A model generated the notes under the pieces. It saw only the letters and a list, made by a program, of their open reading frames with translations. It was not told the DNA's origin and made no database searches. 64,000 bases of DNA, taken from positions 68,014,400 to 68,078,399 of the forward strand of contig NC_134116.1 of the NCBI RefSeq assembly GCF_040939455.1, in the 5' to 3' direction. Position numbers and translations under genes: made by a program. How positions within the stretch are numbered: position 1 is the stretch's first letter; every line of letters starts with the position of its first letter. The DNA is from Microcebus murinus. Its lineage: Eukaryota > Chordata > Mammalia > Primates > Cheirogaleidae. This document shows positions 1 to 11,312 of the stretch, piece by piece.

Positions 1-554
1 CCAGGAAACAGAATTCTAGAGGCCCAGTTTTCCTGTGGTGTTTTCTTGCAACTGAATCAACTGTGGACACCAATGGGGATGTGTCAGGTAGGCACCTCAC
101 AGCCCAAACAGGAGGGATGAACAAAACCTCTCAGAAGAAGGTTCTTGAAGAAGTGAATTATGGGGGAAAGGAGAGAATGATTGTCACTTCCAGAAAGCAG
201 TAAAAGATTAAGATAATGACTGATCTCAAAATGCAGAAAGTTAGGATATGGAGCTTTTATCTTTTAAGATTTCAACATTCATTTCGGTGTTTCAAGACAG
301 ACATGATGAACGTATTAATAGGAATTTTTTGTTTGTTTCTTTAGCCTAGCCATCTTGAGATTTAGATAGAAGGATATTGTTAAAATAAATGTAGTCATGA
401 CTTAAAAATTAAATGAAGAAAAGAGAAGAAGTCTATTAGATTAGTTAGTATATTAAGTGATAATTTTAATTAGGAAGCTGGTGAGTTGTAGTAGAACTAG
501 ATCAAACTTTGGCATCTCATTGCTCTATCTGATGAACTAACTCTAAAGAACTAG
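1..554. other. Unassigned non-coding DNA
   Basis: No open frame of note and no repeat family that I recognise. AT-rich, ordinary single-copy-looking sequence. Confidence 0.5.
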
Positions 555-665
555 TTTACTCTCATGTAAAATAAATACAATATTATCTACCCTGCAGGAT
601 TATTTTGAGGAAGATTAATCACAAGGCAGGAAAAGTGCCCATGGTATGTATGGAACACATGGTAG
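555..665 (+). repeat. MIR SINE, 3' part
   Basis: The order of an A/T block, ATTATCTACC, a GGATTATTTTGAGGAAGATTAA block and a GTGCCCATGGTATGTATGGAA-like tail matches the 3' half of MIR elements in sense orientation. It is very diverged, so the ends are approximate. Confidence 0.5.
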
Positions 666-1904
666 TCTATATAGAGAGCATTACTCTTGCCATCCCACTT
701 TCACCCTCAGTCTTACTTTGTCATTATCTCTATCTCTGTAGACTGTTTTTTCTTTCCTCACCATAGGATTTAGGCTAGTCATAATATCTCTGCATTAACA
801 GTTCAGAAAAGTTCTTTCTTTTTAAGACAAGCTGACAAATAGTTCCCAGCTGTCACTTTCTCCAGATTCACTGTGTTTCATTCATAACGCATTTGGGCAT
901 GTGCAGCAGACTCCTTGACTAGTCCTGCTGCTGCAGATGACCAAGCACTATGGACCCCATCATAATTCAAGAGACCACTTCTAATGTTTTATCGCATTCT
1001 CTAAACTCCAAGGAATACATGTGGGAGGAAACCGGAAGCCATCAAGTGGATGGCCATACCAAAATGCTATAAACAAAATGATCACCTTCTTCAGGACTGC
1101 TGTATTCAGGTCTTATCTTGCATTTTGAGAAAATGTGTCAATCTATCTTTACAAGCATTTTTGGTTGGCACTCTGCTTACTTCCTGCAGACTTTTCCCTC
1201 CCTCTTTTTTATAAGCATGTTAAAGCATTGAAAATGTCATGTTCAAACATTGCAGCAGAAGACATAGGCAGCTAGTCCAACGATTACGGGAAATTTATAA
1301 ATGCGTCATAAGCAGTTTCATAAAAAAGTAGTGCCAGTTCCCAGGAAATACAATAACATAGTCTTTATAAAGAAAATTGTTATACATGAGATGCAATTTT
1401 GTATGAGAAACCATGTGAAGTTATATGCTTGCATTCTAAATAGAGTATTTCATTATAGCACTCCATGAATTTGGCTACATGATGGCTCAGATTCCAATTT
1501 CCAGTGAAGTGCCTAAGTAATTTCATGACTAGCTGAGACTAGTCCTTCAAGATGTCTAATGTGGAGTACGCTATTCTGAAAAGTTACTCACAACCAACAG
1601 ACTATTGCTTTGAGACAATGATAATCATGCAAAATTGCAAGGACTATGCATTATTGCTTTAGTAGGAAACAAATGACTGTGGCAGGACTACTTGCTTTCT
1701 AAATTTGAAACACGAGCTTTGAGGGAACTTTTGAGAGAATCATAATGGAGTTTCATTTTGCTGTCTTTCTGACCTGCTGACTCCTAGGAGACATATGGAA
1801 ATCTGATATAAGAAGAGTTTTAACTTCCATGTTAAACTTTTGAAAATGATCATAAATTATTTGCTACTTCTGCTATGAAGAAGTGAAGTCCACTGCTCTA
1901 TTCC
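666..1904. other. Unassigned non-coding DNA
   Basis: About 1.2 kb with stops in all frames. I see no recognisable repeat, RNA gene or exon-like structure. Confidence 0.5.
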
Positions 1905-2310
1905 TTAAATCTTAACTGGTCTTGTGGCTTGCTTTAGGCAATAGAAGGTGATTGGAGTGAGGATGTTTAAGTTCTGGGTCTGGGCTTCAGAGAAATTTTG
2001 CACACTTTGACTTATGCTTTTAGGGTATCCACTGCCACATGAATAAGCCTGTGCTCACTTGCTGGAGGATAAAAAGCCTTGGAGCAGAGACAAGCCAATC
2101 TAGCTGAGGCCTTCCTGCTGACCTAGAAGCTGGCCTTAAACTCGTAGGAGACACACGAGTGAGCAAGGTGATAGCAGAAGAACCACCACCTAACTGGACC
2201 CAGCCCACAGAGTCATAGCTAAATACATGGTTGCTGTTTTAACCTACTATGTCTGACACTGGTTTGGTTTAGCAAAGGCTCATCCAACTTTCTTTGGCAG
2301 AGGGCTTTCT
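1905..2310 (+). repeat. MLT1-type LTR (ERVL-MaLR)
   Basis: Begins with the MLT1-like phrase GGCTTGCTTTAGGCAATAGAA, has a middle part with GCTGAGGCC and GACACACGAGTGAGCAAGG, then an ACCCAGCCCACAGAGTCAT block and a tail with TTGCTGTTTTAACC. This is the arrangement of an old MLT1 LTR (ERVL-MaLR family) in sense orientation. It is a solo LTR; no internal sequence is visible beside it. Subfamily not determined. Confidence 0.75.
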
Positions 2311-5132
2311 AGATTATTGTGTCATTATCCATTTGGATGGTATCTTGGCACATATCATAAATTCGTTCAGAATGTCTTCTAGTTAGGGATCTTTTGCAGG
2401 CTTTTAAGAGAAATATGGGGATGTTGATAATCAGTAATTTGCCTTTCCCATGTTATAAATTCTGTTCTAGGATCTATCCATTTGAATTTTCTCATCTATT
2501 GTCTACATTTCTAATCTGATGCTTATCTAAATGAGATCAACCAATCAATACCTACAGTGCCCTCCTCCCCCAGAAATAAGAGAAGGTTGGAAGCTCCCAT
2601 TGCCACGTTCTGCTTCTACAGTGCTGCCTGTGCTTCTACCAGCAGCACTGTGAACCCTCATAAACCCCAGATGGACATGAGAAACTTTGAACCTCCTTTC
2701 TGTTACCCCTCTATCATTCATAAAGAATTTCACTCTCTTCGTCATTAAGGTCTCAAAAGTGAGGAAAACTGAAGTAGTTGAGAGGAGGTGTGTTTGAGGA
2801 TGTTACTGTTAGATATGATTTCTATATTTATTTTAATATTGTACTGAGGGGACATGAAGGATTCCTAAATAGGGTAAAAAAAAAATCACTGACAGAAAGT
2901 GCTTATTCACAGAGAGGAAAATATTATTCAAACAAGAACCAAACTGTCTTATATCTACATGATTGCTGCTGAAATAGGTTTTCTGTGTTGGCAGACACCT
3001 GGCTCATGCATTGGATTTACCCTTATCCATTCTGTTTTCTTTTCTTTTGTTGTGACTTCCAAGTAGAGACCTTCACAGCTTATATTTGTCCTCTGGGTTG
3101 TAATAACTGTGGGTGTCCTCTTTCCCAGCTACTAGGCTTCCTAGGTCATGGCTCTGTCTCTGCTTCATATTGGACTATAGCCATTTCTAAACCAGTACAG
3201 CTGAGGTTTGATATGTATTTAAAATCCTAATAATACATGTAAGCAGGTACTTCGTGTCCTAGGTCCAGTATCCTAAATACCCATTCTAGAATATGGATAC
3301 CCATTCTTTAGTAGCCTTATTGTCTAGAGTTTTCTTTATAATTCCTCATGTACATTCTAATGCCTTATGGCCAGAATTATCCATCAGTTCCCAAAGTATA
3401 CTCAAAAATCCTAATGCAACTTCCTCTGGACCCCAGCCTATTTAAGTGGGCCTTATTCTTTAGTAAGATAAGCTTCTTCAAGCTTCTTTCTTGATTATAC
3501 TACCTCTGGTGGTTGCCCAAGGTCATTCTCCAACCTAGATAGATTTTTTTAGGGAATCAGGAGGAGGTCACTTGCTTGGCTATAAAATTATTGATTCTGC
3601 TTATAGATTCCTGCTGTTGTGACAAAAATTGATCAAGTTATGATCACTTTCACTTAGAAACTGACATAAATCTTCTTCCACATGACTTCTGGATATGATG
3701 ATTTGCATAAGTGAACTCCTATTCTCCCCTTCTTCCTTTCTTCCCTTTGGCAATGTCTTTGATACCACAGGTAAGTGTGACTGGGCTTGAAGTCTGAAGT
3801 ACATAAGTATTTCCTTCTGAGATATTAGAGCTACAGTTGAGTTATAACTTATTTTATTTTCTAGCTTCCAATTTAGAAGGTTATTTTAGTTTGAATGGCT
3901 TGTTACCAAGACATATTTTTAATTGGTAACTATTAATTTTCTATTCAAATTTTATAGTTCATCAACAGACTAGGAAGCACATTTTGTTTTATTTGATTCT
4001 ATGTATTTGACAGAATGAATGTTTCTAAATGCCTTTGTTAATCATCAAGTTAAGTGATTAAGTAAAGCCACTCAGGGGTAGTTTTTTAAAAGCTACTAAA
4101 ATTACTGCTTTCTAAATTTTAGCATGTTTTCCTTTTCTCCTTAGGTATATACCACTAAAAAGAATTAAATAACATGTTTTGGACTATGAGTCATGCTAGG
4201 AAGATGGATTTATTTAAGGAAAAGAAAGTAAAGATTTTGACAATAAACCTTTCTCACAACTTCAATATTGAGTTTTCTTTTTAAAAAACTATATAAGTAG
4301 TAATGAAATGACCATTGAAAATGTTCAAGGCAAAAACACTGATGTTGAAAGAAAATGTAATTGTTTCTGAACAAAATCTCAAATCTGGTTAACCTTGAGA
4401 ATATATATTTGTTGATGCTGAACTCTTTTTTGCCTCCACTGAATTCCCAGTTCAGACCAAGAAAAACATGTTGCACAGAGGAGCAACTAAGTATATATTC
4501 AATGAATGAATAAAGGACTGGGCTCATCATATAACAAAACAATTTTTAAATTCAAATATTAAAGTGAAATAAATACATTAATTGAATTAAGTAGCAAAAC
4601 AAAAAGGAGTTATTTAAGATACATTTATATGCTTCCTACTGTCTACACTGTCAAAGCAGTCAGAAAGCTATTGTTTAAAGATTATTAACAGGTACATGCA
4701 ATTGTTTTATCATGAAAAGCTTATTTTGCACTGTGGATGAATATTTAGTAATATTTTGGGTTCTGTTCTTATTATTTTCACTACCATGGGCAACAACAGC
4801 AAAGACATTTAAAATGAGAAGATTATGTGATCACAAGCTCTTTGATAAAATGACAAAATGGATACACTTGTATATGCCATTCCTTTTCCAAACTGCAGTG
4901 GTGCCCTGCTGTTTAGTAGGTTAAGCTTCTATACCTCAAACTGATTTCTTGGTGCATTATCTTTCATTCAGTTACAATATTAGAATTAGGAACTGCAATG
5001 AGGCATTGCGGAGGCTATTAGAACTATCCACTGCCATGTAGTTCCCCTCTACTTCCAAGTGTTTGGAGGTTTCACATTTCCTTACTCAGTGAGGCCGCGT
5101 TACTTGCCGCCTTGGCCTAAGAAATGATAGTA
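2311..5132. other. Unassigned non-coding DNA
   Basis: About 2.8 kb of AT-rich sequence. The short open frames near 2557-2748, 2985-3230 and 4210-4542 resemble no protein I know, lack context, and look fortuitous. Confidence 0.5.
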
Positions 5133-5139
5133 TAATTTA

Positions 5140-5284
5140 TTTATTTTAATTTCAGCATATTATGGGGGTACAAATTTTAAGGTTACGTATAATGCCCTTG
5201 CCCCCTCTCCCCTCTCAAGTCTGAGCTTCAAGCGTGACCATCCCCCAGACAGTGCACATCTTACTCATTATGTATGTATATGTG
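5140..5284 (-). mobile_element. L1 3' end, lemur type, 5'-truncated, antisense
   Basis: Antisense copy of the extreme L1 3'UTR: CATATTATGGGGGTACAAATTTTAAGG, then a C-rich stretch and GACCATCCCCCAGACAGTGCACATC. The same sequence is the 3' end of the larger L1s at 40403-41481 and 51874-52582. The short direct repeat TAATTTA at 5133-5139 and 5285-5291 is a plausible target-site duplication. Only about 145 bp of the element was copied. Confidence 0.85.
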
Positions 5285-5332
5285 TAATTTAAAAGGGTTA
5301 CTTCCAGAGAGAAATATGTAAGAGTTGGTGTA

Positions 5333-5370
5333 TGAAAATGCCGCGAGAAGATTGTGGGAAAAAAAAAAAA
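5333..5370 (+). mobile_element. Micro-retroposon: 26-nt unknown sequence plus A-tail, flanked by a 12-bp direct repeat
   Basis: A perfect direct repeat AGAGTTGGTGTA occurs at 5321-5332 and 5370-5381. Between its copies lie about 26 nt (TGAAAATGCCGCGAGAAGAT plus TTGTGGG) and a run of about 12 A. The structure is that of an L1-mobilised, extremely 5'-truncated RNA copy: target-site duplication, insert, poly(A), target-site duplication. I do not recognise the parent RNA. Confidence 0.65.
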
Positions 5371-5879
5371 GAGTTGGTGTAAACTTACCCATATCTTTTC
5401 ATACTGTCATGATAATCACTTGCATTATTAATGGTGGAAGCTCCATCTTCCTGTAGTGAGTGCTCTATTTTGTAACATTTATCTTATCTCTTGCTGATCA
5501 GCATCAGCTGTCCATTGCTGATGGTGACTCTTATCCTCATATGCTTGTTCTGAGCCCCCTAATTTAAAATGACCAGATAGCAGCCAAAGCTTATAGTTCA
5601 ATGGAACCCTTGCTACCACCTTTGAGGAAAAAGACTTCTAATTCTGCAGAGTCCAGAGCTGGAAAAAAATAGACACTGAAACTCTCCCCGTTAGGTCATA
5701 AGGAGAGATAGTAAGAAGGGCTATTGTTGCGTCCATCTGTGGTCCCCACACTCTTGTATTCTTCCTAATGGGGACACAGAAGCATAGAGATATTATTGGT
5801 TCATGAGTATACTGCAACCTACATTATGACTTAAACATTCTGTCTTTACTTTTCCGTCTAAAAATCAGAACTTCTTTAC

Positions 5880-6080
5880 TACTTTCTGAGCATTACTGTG
5901 TGCCCAGATGTTTATTTTGGTTTATTTACAACTTACAACAACCATATAAAAGAACTATCATTCTATTCATTATATAGATGAAAAGAAAATGAGGTTAAGA
6001 GACATTAAGTTACCTAAGGTTACAAGACTAAAAGGGGAATCAACAAGTACTAAAGATTCACATGTGCATGATTCTAGTTT
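5880..6080 (-). repeat. MIR SINE, antisense
   Basis: Carries the antisense MIR landmarks in order: CATTACTGTGTGCCCAG, TTATTTACAACTTACAACAACC, TATAGATGAAAAGAAAATGAGGTTAAGAGACATTAAGTTACC, and an AAGGTTACAAGACTA-like core. Confidence 0.7.
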
Positions 6081-6795
6081 CCCTTCTAAATTACAAGAAT
6101 GTTGGAAAATATAAATATACCATAATCAGTAAAGTGTCTTTCACGCTTTTCAGAATAAAATCCCACTGTATATTTCGAGTAATTTTTTATAATATAGAAA
6201 TAGCAGAGCTATTATATATATCTTGAAATTTGATGTAACTGGAGACAGGAGTAAAAAAAAAATCATCTGCAAATATTCAGTATTTCTCACAAAATTTGCA
6301 TGGATGCATTTTTATTTTCCAGAGCCATCATTCCTAGTCACAGCCATCTGGTTTCCTTCTACATCTTGCTATCTCAGTAAAGCTAAAGGAACAAACTGAT
6401 CTGCTGGAGCAAATCAATTTCTCATTATCCTTAATGTGTGAAGATGAGACTACTGACAGTGATCACAGTCTTTGTCTACTGATAGGGTTGAAAACTTGTG
6501 TTTACATAACAGAAAATGTTTTCATATAGAAGAGAAGAAATGAGTATACAGGGCTGTGGGATGCGCTGTGTCTTAATATGGAAACCGATTCCTCTTAACA
6601 AATAAACTTAGCAGTTCTCTGTTTATAGAACTAGCATGCCTCTTGCTGATTATGTGGAAGCATTTGGAAAAGGTGTGCATTTAAAAAAATTCTTCAGAGT
6701 GCTTGAAAGGATTTGTTTGACAGAATGTAGAGGTATGAAAAGAAAAGCAAGGAGGGCAAAACTGAAGGGAATAAGGGCTACAAAGATAAAGAGAT
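6081..6795. other. Unassigned non-coding DNA
   Basis: About 700 bp without recognisable repeat or coding potential. Confidence 0.5.
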
Positions 6796-6895
6796 GAGCT
6801 CCATTCATCATTCATTCATTCATTCTTTCTTTTTATTCATTCATTCAGCCAGTACCTATTAATACTACATCAAGCACTGTTCAAGATGTTCTTGC
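6796..6895 (-). repeat. L2-type 3' end with (TTCA)n tract
   Basis: Repeated TTCATTCATTCATT followed by CCAGTACCTATTAATACTACATCAAGCACTGTTC. This is the reverse complement of the L2/MIR tail phrase in which a common size-and-position block precedes TGAATGAATGAA repeats. Part of it may have expanded as a microsatellite. Confidence 0.55.
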
Positions 6896-7489
6896 TAGAC
6901 CAGTTCGGATCCATAGCAGTTTTATCAAAAGAATTTCCCAACATATTGATCCGTCTACCCAAATATATCCTGGTATGCATTCCCCTAGGTTGTCGTAGTT
7001 GTTGTCTATATCAGATAACATGAGTATTTGCTAAGTTGGTCTACAATACTCGTACTTTTATTATTATTGTTCTTAAAGTCTCAATTCACTGTATTTCTTA
7101 CATGCATTATAAATTTCCATTTGTTCCTTTGCCTGAGGCTGTTAATGTTTTAGTGATATAATTTTAAGAATGTCAGCTTTATTTCTATTCCTCTCTGTGC
7201 AGTACATACTGTATAGCCTCAGGAAATTGTGCCCAGCTGTAAAAAGGTGTAGGCTATTACATTTTTGTAATTCTCAGTGAGACTCTTTATTTTACAAGAA
7301 TCCCTACTGAGAAATGTCTTTGTTTAAGGCACATGGACACCTGGAGTCCTAAAAAGCATAAGGAATCTGGAAACTAGAACCGGAAAAAATATGTTTTGGA
7401 TATTGTTACAGTTATATAATAATTTATAAGAGATGAAAGGTACTTTAAAGTTTTTTATTTTTCTTTTACATTTATCCTTGACAATCAGC

Positions 7490-7610
7490 AAGCATTTAAT
7501 CACCGCCTACTATAATAATAAACTAACATTTACGGAATGCTTACTATGTGCCTGACACTGGTTTTATAAACTTTATCTTAATTTTCCCAACAATGTTCTT
7601 CTAACCAATA
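7490..7610 (-). repeat. Probable MIR or L2 remnant, antisense
   Basis: AACATTTACGGAATGCTTACTATGTGCCTGACACTG followed by TTATAAACTTTATCTTAATTTTCCCAACAATG resembles the antisense 3' end of MIR/L2 (mobility block followed by the low-order TTAAT..CC..ACAA block). Diverged. Confidence 0.5.
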
Positions 7611-7652
7611 GTCTAACCCCTATGTGCCAACCATGTGCCATATGGTTTAGGA

Positions 7653-7963
7653 CAGTGGTCTCCAACATTTTTGGCACTGCAGACTGGTTTCATGGAAGAC
7701 AATTTTTCCACAGCAAAGGACAGGGGAGGCAGAGCTCATGCGGTGATGCGAGCCATGGGGAGTGACTGTAAATACAGTTGAAGCTTCAAAGCTTCACTCC
7801 CTAGCCCACTACTCACCTCCTGCTGGGTGGCCTGGTTTCTAAATCTCTTGGAAGACAATTTTTCTACGGACCAGGGTGAGGAGTGGTGGAGATCAGGCAG
7901 CTTGCGGCCAAATTCCTAACAGGCCAGTACCAGTCTCTGCCGCGGGGTTTGGGGGCTTTTCAG
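7653..7963 (+). mobile_element. MER1-type non-autonomous hAT-Charlie transposon
   Basis: Starts with CAGTGGTCTCCAACATTTTTGGCA and includes the hallmark TTTCATGGAAGACAATTTTTCCAC block (seen twice, about 7690 and 7850), GCGGTGATGCGAGCCATGGGGAGTGACTGTAAATAC, and GGCCAGTACCAGTCTCTGCCGCGGGGTTTGGGGG. These are the segments of MER1-family elements. An 8-bp hAT-type target duplication is visible as GTTTAGGA (7645-7652) and CTTTAGGA (7964-7971), one mismatch. There is no transposase; it is an internally deleted derivative. Confidence 0.85.
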
Positions 7964-7971
7964 CTTTAGGA

Positions 7972-10130
7972 TATCAAGTAGATATAGGAAGTTGTTAGCC
8001 TTAATGAGGTCATACTTCCTGAAGTAGACAGATATTGCATTGCACTGTGGCAAATTATCTAACAGTTTTGTAATGAAGATCTGGGTTTGAGTATGTTCTA
8101 TTGCTAGTTCAGGAATACTTTGAAATGCTTGGAAAACCAGAACAAAACTGATAAGTTAATATGCATGAGTTTGGGGATTTAAACCTAAACCTAGAGGGTA
8201 TAGAAACATTTGCACATTGTAGGAATCAGCGGAGCAGTGGAGTGGGTTGGCCTGGTGTATGTTCTCTGTCCAGCCTTATGAATTAGACATGAGTATTATG
8301 AAGGTGCATGCCCTAGGCATGCTTTAACAAAGGACTCAATGAGACACAGGGACCAAAAAGGGAGGTTTGGGGGATCAAATGATAAATATACAAAGGTAGT
8401 TGGTACTCCGTGCTAAAGATTGCTTCTGCAAATTAGAGAAGATAACTCTTGAAGGACTTAGTATAAGACAGGAGAACTCTCCCTGTTAGACTGTTCCCCT
8501 GTTCTTTACTAGATTAGAGAAGGAAGGAAGGGGAAATGGTGAATTATCAATTGGCTTCATGGGAAAAAGAGTGCCAGAAATGGTCATAAAATTTCCCTTT
8601 ACTCCCTGTAGAGAAGGGGAAAGGGAAGGGATACTTTTCCCCATCAAAGTATTCCCTTCCTATGCCAAGTGAACACATGGAACTTCCAGTTAATCATTCA
8701 TGGATTTGGTGGAGTTTATGTGAAAATCTGTAGGAATTACTACTTGAGCAGAGGGTGCTCATAAGAGTGACTACTATTCCCAGCAGAATGGAGGTGAAAG
8801 GAGGAAATTTGATAAGAGTTAATTGGAGAACACAGTGCCTAAGCTGTCTTTAGTCATGAGAAGGTGTGCAGATGATGAAAATAGAGGATGTTTCCAGCCG
8901 TGAGAAAAGCATGAGTAAGGCAGTGGCACTATCGGGGGGTTGCTGTCCAGAAACTTAAAGTAGTTCAGACCAGAGAAGAGGACAAGTGGCAAATGAGAGG
9001 CTGGAGATGTAGAGTGTGGCAAATGACAGGCCTTCTATGCTACGTGAAAGATTTTGGATTTTATCATATAGAACAGAGTCACTACAGATCTACCTCTTCA
9101 TTATTATTCTAGTAGAAGTTTTGACAGCAGTTTAGTGTAGGAACTATTAATCTGGAGTATGAGAAGTGGCAGAGGGCTTATGGATGGGATTCATGGATAT
9201 ATGATCCTTTCAAAACTGTTGTCAAGATATCCTGTGTTAAGACCTTATGTACATTTTTGTCAGAAATGCATTCATTACTCTCATTAACAAGAGCAGTTCT
9301 GTAAGACCAATAGACATCAAGACCCACAGGATGAAGGGAAGTATGTCGGGAGTCAAGGAGGCCAATTAGGTGGCTGTCACTGTAATAGAGGAAATTATCA
9401 GGGCCCAAACCAGGAATATGAAAATACGAAGCACATTTGGGGAAGAGAGGCTTGGAATGGAAGCAGATACGGAACACTGGTTTTGACATGCTGAATTTGA
9501 GATTCCTTTGAGATCAGCTATTGGAATAGGCAATGGGCACTTGGAAACATCCCTCTGCAGTCTTTTAGAGACAGCTGGACTGGGAAAACATTTTTTTATT
9601 TATGATAATACACACTGCAATTGAAACCACGAGGTTGGGCATGCAAAAATAGATGGTGTAAGTGATCTAATATTATATCCTGAGGTGCTTTGTTAACCAA
9701 ATATACTGTTCTCTTCTGTTTGCCTATTAACTGTTGGTCATACATTCCATGCCTGCTCTGTTTTCCTTCTCTTGCTACCTTCTCCTTTCTTCCCTTGAGA
9801 TTGTTACTCTTGTTTTAGGTCTCAAGACTTATTTCCTTTATTGATGAACCTTTCTGTCAGTGCAGATGAAGATTGAAGAAAGTACACTTTATTTTGTAGA
9901 GTTCTTTGAGCTTTATTTCTTAGCTTCTTCCTTTGACAATGGCTTTACTTGCTTTTACATTTGACATGTGAAACTGAGCATGAACTTCACTAAGTACCTA
10001 TCTTTAGAGGTGTAGGAGATTGTATAGTTTTCCCAGAGAGCTGATCTGCAGAAAATTGCTTGCCACAGTATTGGACATCTCTGGATATATTTTGTGAGCA
10101 CATACACCATAGATTTATTATTTATTATTG
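7972..10130. other. Unassigned non-coding DNA with an ancient-repeat-like stretch
   Basis: No coding evidence. Around 8960-9560 the text (ACAGGCCTTCTATGCTACGTGAAAGATTTTGGATTTTAT, later GGTTTTGACATGCTGAATTTGAGATTCC) has the feel of an old widespread mammalian repeat, but I cannot name the family. The 103-residue open frame at 9178-9489 (minus) has no recognisable domain. Confidence 0.4.
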
Positions 10131-10970
10131 TTGTTCATTATCACACCCTGACATCTAACTCACACTGAGGACAAATGTAAGGAAAGGGCATGAAGGGAGA
10201 TTTGGGTCATTTCCAGTTTTCTGATAAGTGTTGTGGTAATGAACATATGTACGTGTCTTTGTAGAAGAATGTGTATACACATTTTTGCTTTGTCTTAGTA
10301 CGGGGTGGCATTTTCTGGGTCATGGAACCATTTTATGGTAGGTACTGGAGCAATTTTCCAAAGCAATTGAACTAATTTCCACTCCCATAAAGCAGTGTAT
10401 GAGAATATTCCACATCTTCAAAATTGCTTTCTGTTGTCTATATTTTTCATTTTAGTCACTGGGTGGTATGTAGTGACATTACATTGTGCTTTTAGTTGAA
10501 TTTTACTCCTGGCTAAAGAAGTTGAGGAATTATTCATATTTACTCTCAGTCCATTTAAATATCTTCTTTTTGTGAAAGTCCAGTTCAAGTCTTTGGCCAA
10601 TGTTTTAATTTGCATTGATGCCATATTTTTATTGATTTTCTTTATTGTATGTGTGTATTTCTTTTAAGAATTTACTGTGCTGGTCTTTATATTATTTTAT
10701 TGTTTTTCATCTCTTTGGTTAACTTCGGCATTCTTTTACTTTGATTCTTAAAATGGAAGCTTGTATCATTGATTTTAATCCTTTTTCTTTGTAATATTTC
10801 AATTTCTTTTTGAGTACTCCTTTAGATGTATTACATATTATTCAATTGTTATATTTTTATCATTACTCAATTAAAATATTTTCTTAATTCGATTGAAATT
10901 ACTTTTTTGACCCACACATTTTTCAGAAGTGTGTTGTTTACATTTATCTAGTGAGTTTCTAGTTGTCTTT

Positions 10971-11010
10971 AAGAGTCTCATGCTCTACCCACTGAACTAG
11001 CTGAGCAGCC
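10971..11010 (-). pseudogene. tRNA-Lys(CTT) 5'-half retropseudogene, tailless
   Basis: The reverse complement reads as the 5' half of tRNA-Lys: a GGCTAGCTCAGTCGG-like D-arm (here CAGCTAGTTCAGTGG) followed by GGTAGAGCATGAGACTCTT. It stops exactly at the CTT anticodon, with no T-arm, no acceptor 3' strand, no CCA and no poly(A). The 13-bp direct repeats TCTAGTTGTCTTT (10958-10970) and TCTAGTAGTCTTT (11011-11023) flank it with one mismatch, so it was inserted as a separate unit into the surrounding old L1. It cannot encode a functional tRNA. The structure fits the described class of mammalian tailless retropseudogenes built from cleaved tRNA halves. Confidence 0.85.
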
Positions 11011-11184
11011 TCTAGTAGTCTTTACATCCTTCACTTCTAGGTTAATTCTCTTGTAATCAGAGATTTCAATTGTTTGGAATTTGTGGAGTCTTGCTTTACT
11101 GCCCAGCTTATGGTTTATTTTGATATATTTTCTATGTGCCATTGAAAATGTGTATCTAGCATAGTTTTCTGTAAATGTCAATTG

Positions 11185-11312
11185 GCTCATGTAGTTAATA
11201 GTGTTATTAATAGTGTAGTTGGTAGTGTTGTTAATAGCACAGATAGTGTTAATAATACTAATAACAATGTCAGTGGTGTTAATAATGCTAATAATGATGC
11301 TATCAGTAAGTA
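11185..11312 (+). repeat. Cryptic GTTAAT/AATAAT-type simple repeat
   Basis: Imperfect reiterations of GTTAATAGTGTT, GTAGTTGGTAGTGTTGTTAATAG, AATAATACTAATAAC and GTTAATAATGCTAATAATGATGCT. They keep one frame open (60-residue N/V/S-rich conceptual peptide from 11182), which is a by-product of the 3-bp periodicity and not evidence of a gene. Confidence 0.7.

Noticed and set aside
9178..9489. 103-codon minus-strand frame as a gene
   Set aside because: No domain, no plausible context, and it overlaps sequence that looks like an ancient repeat.
10971..11010. Functional tRNA-Lys gene
   Set aside because: Only the 5' half is present. T-arm, acceptor 3' strand and terminator are missing, and target duplications flank it.
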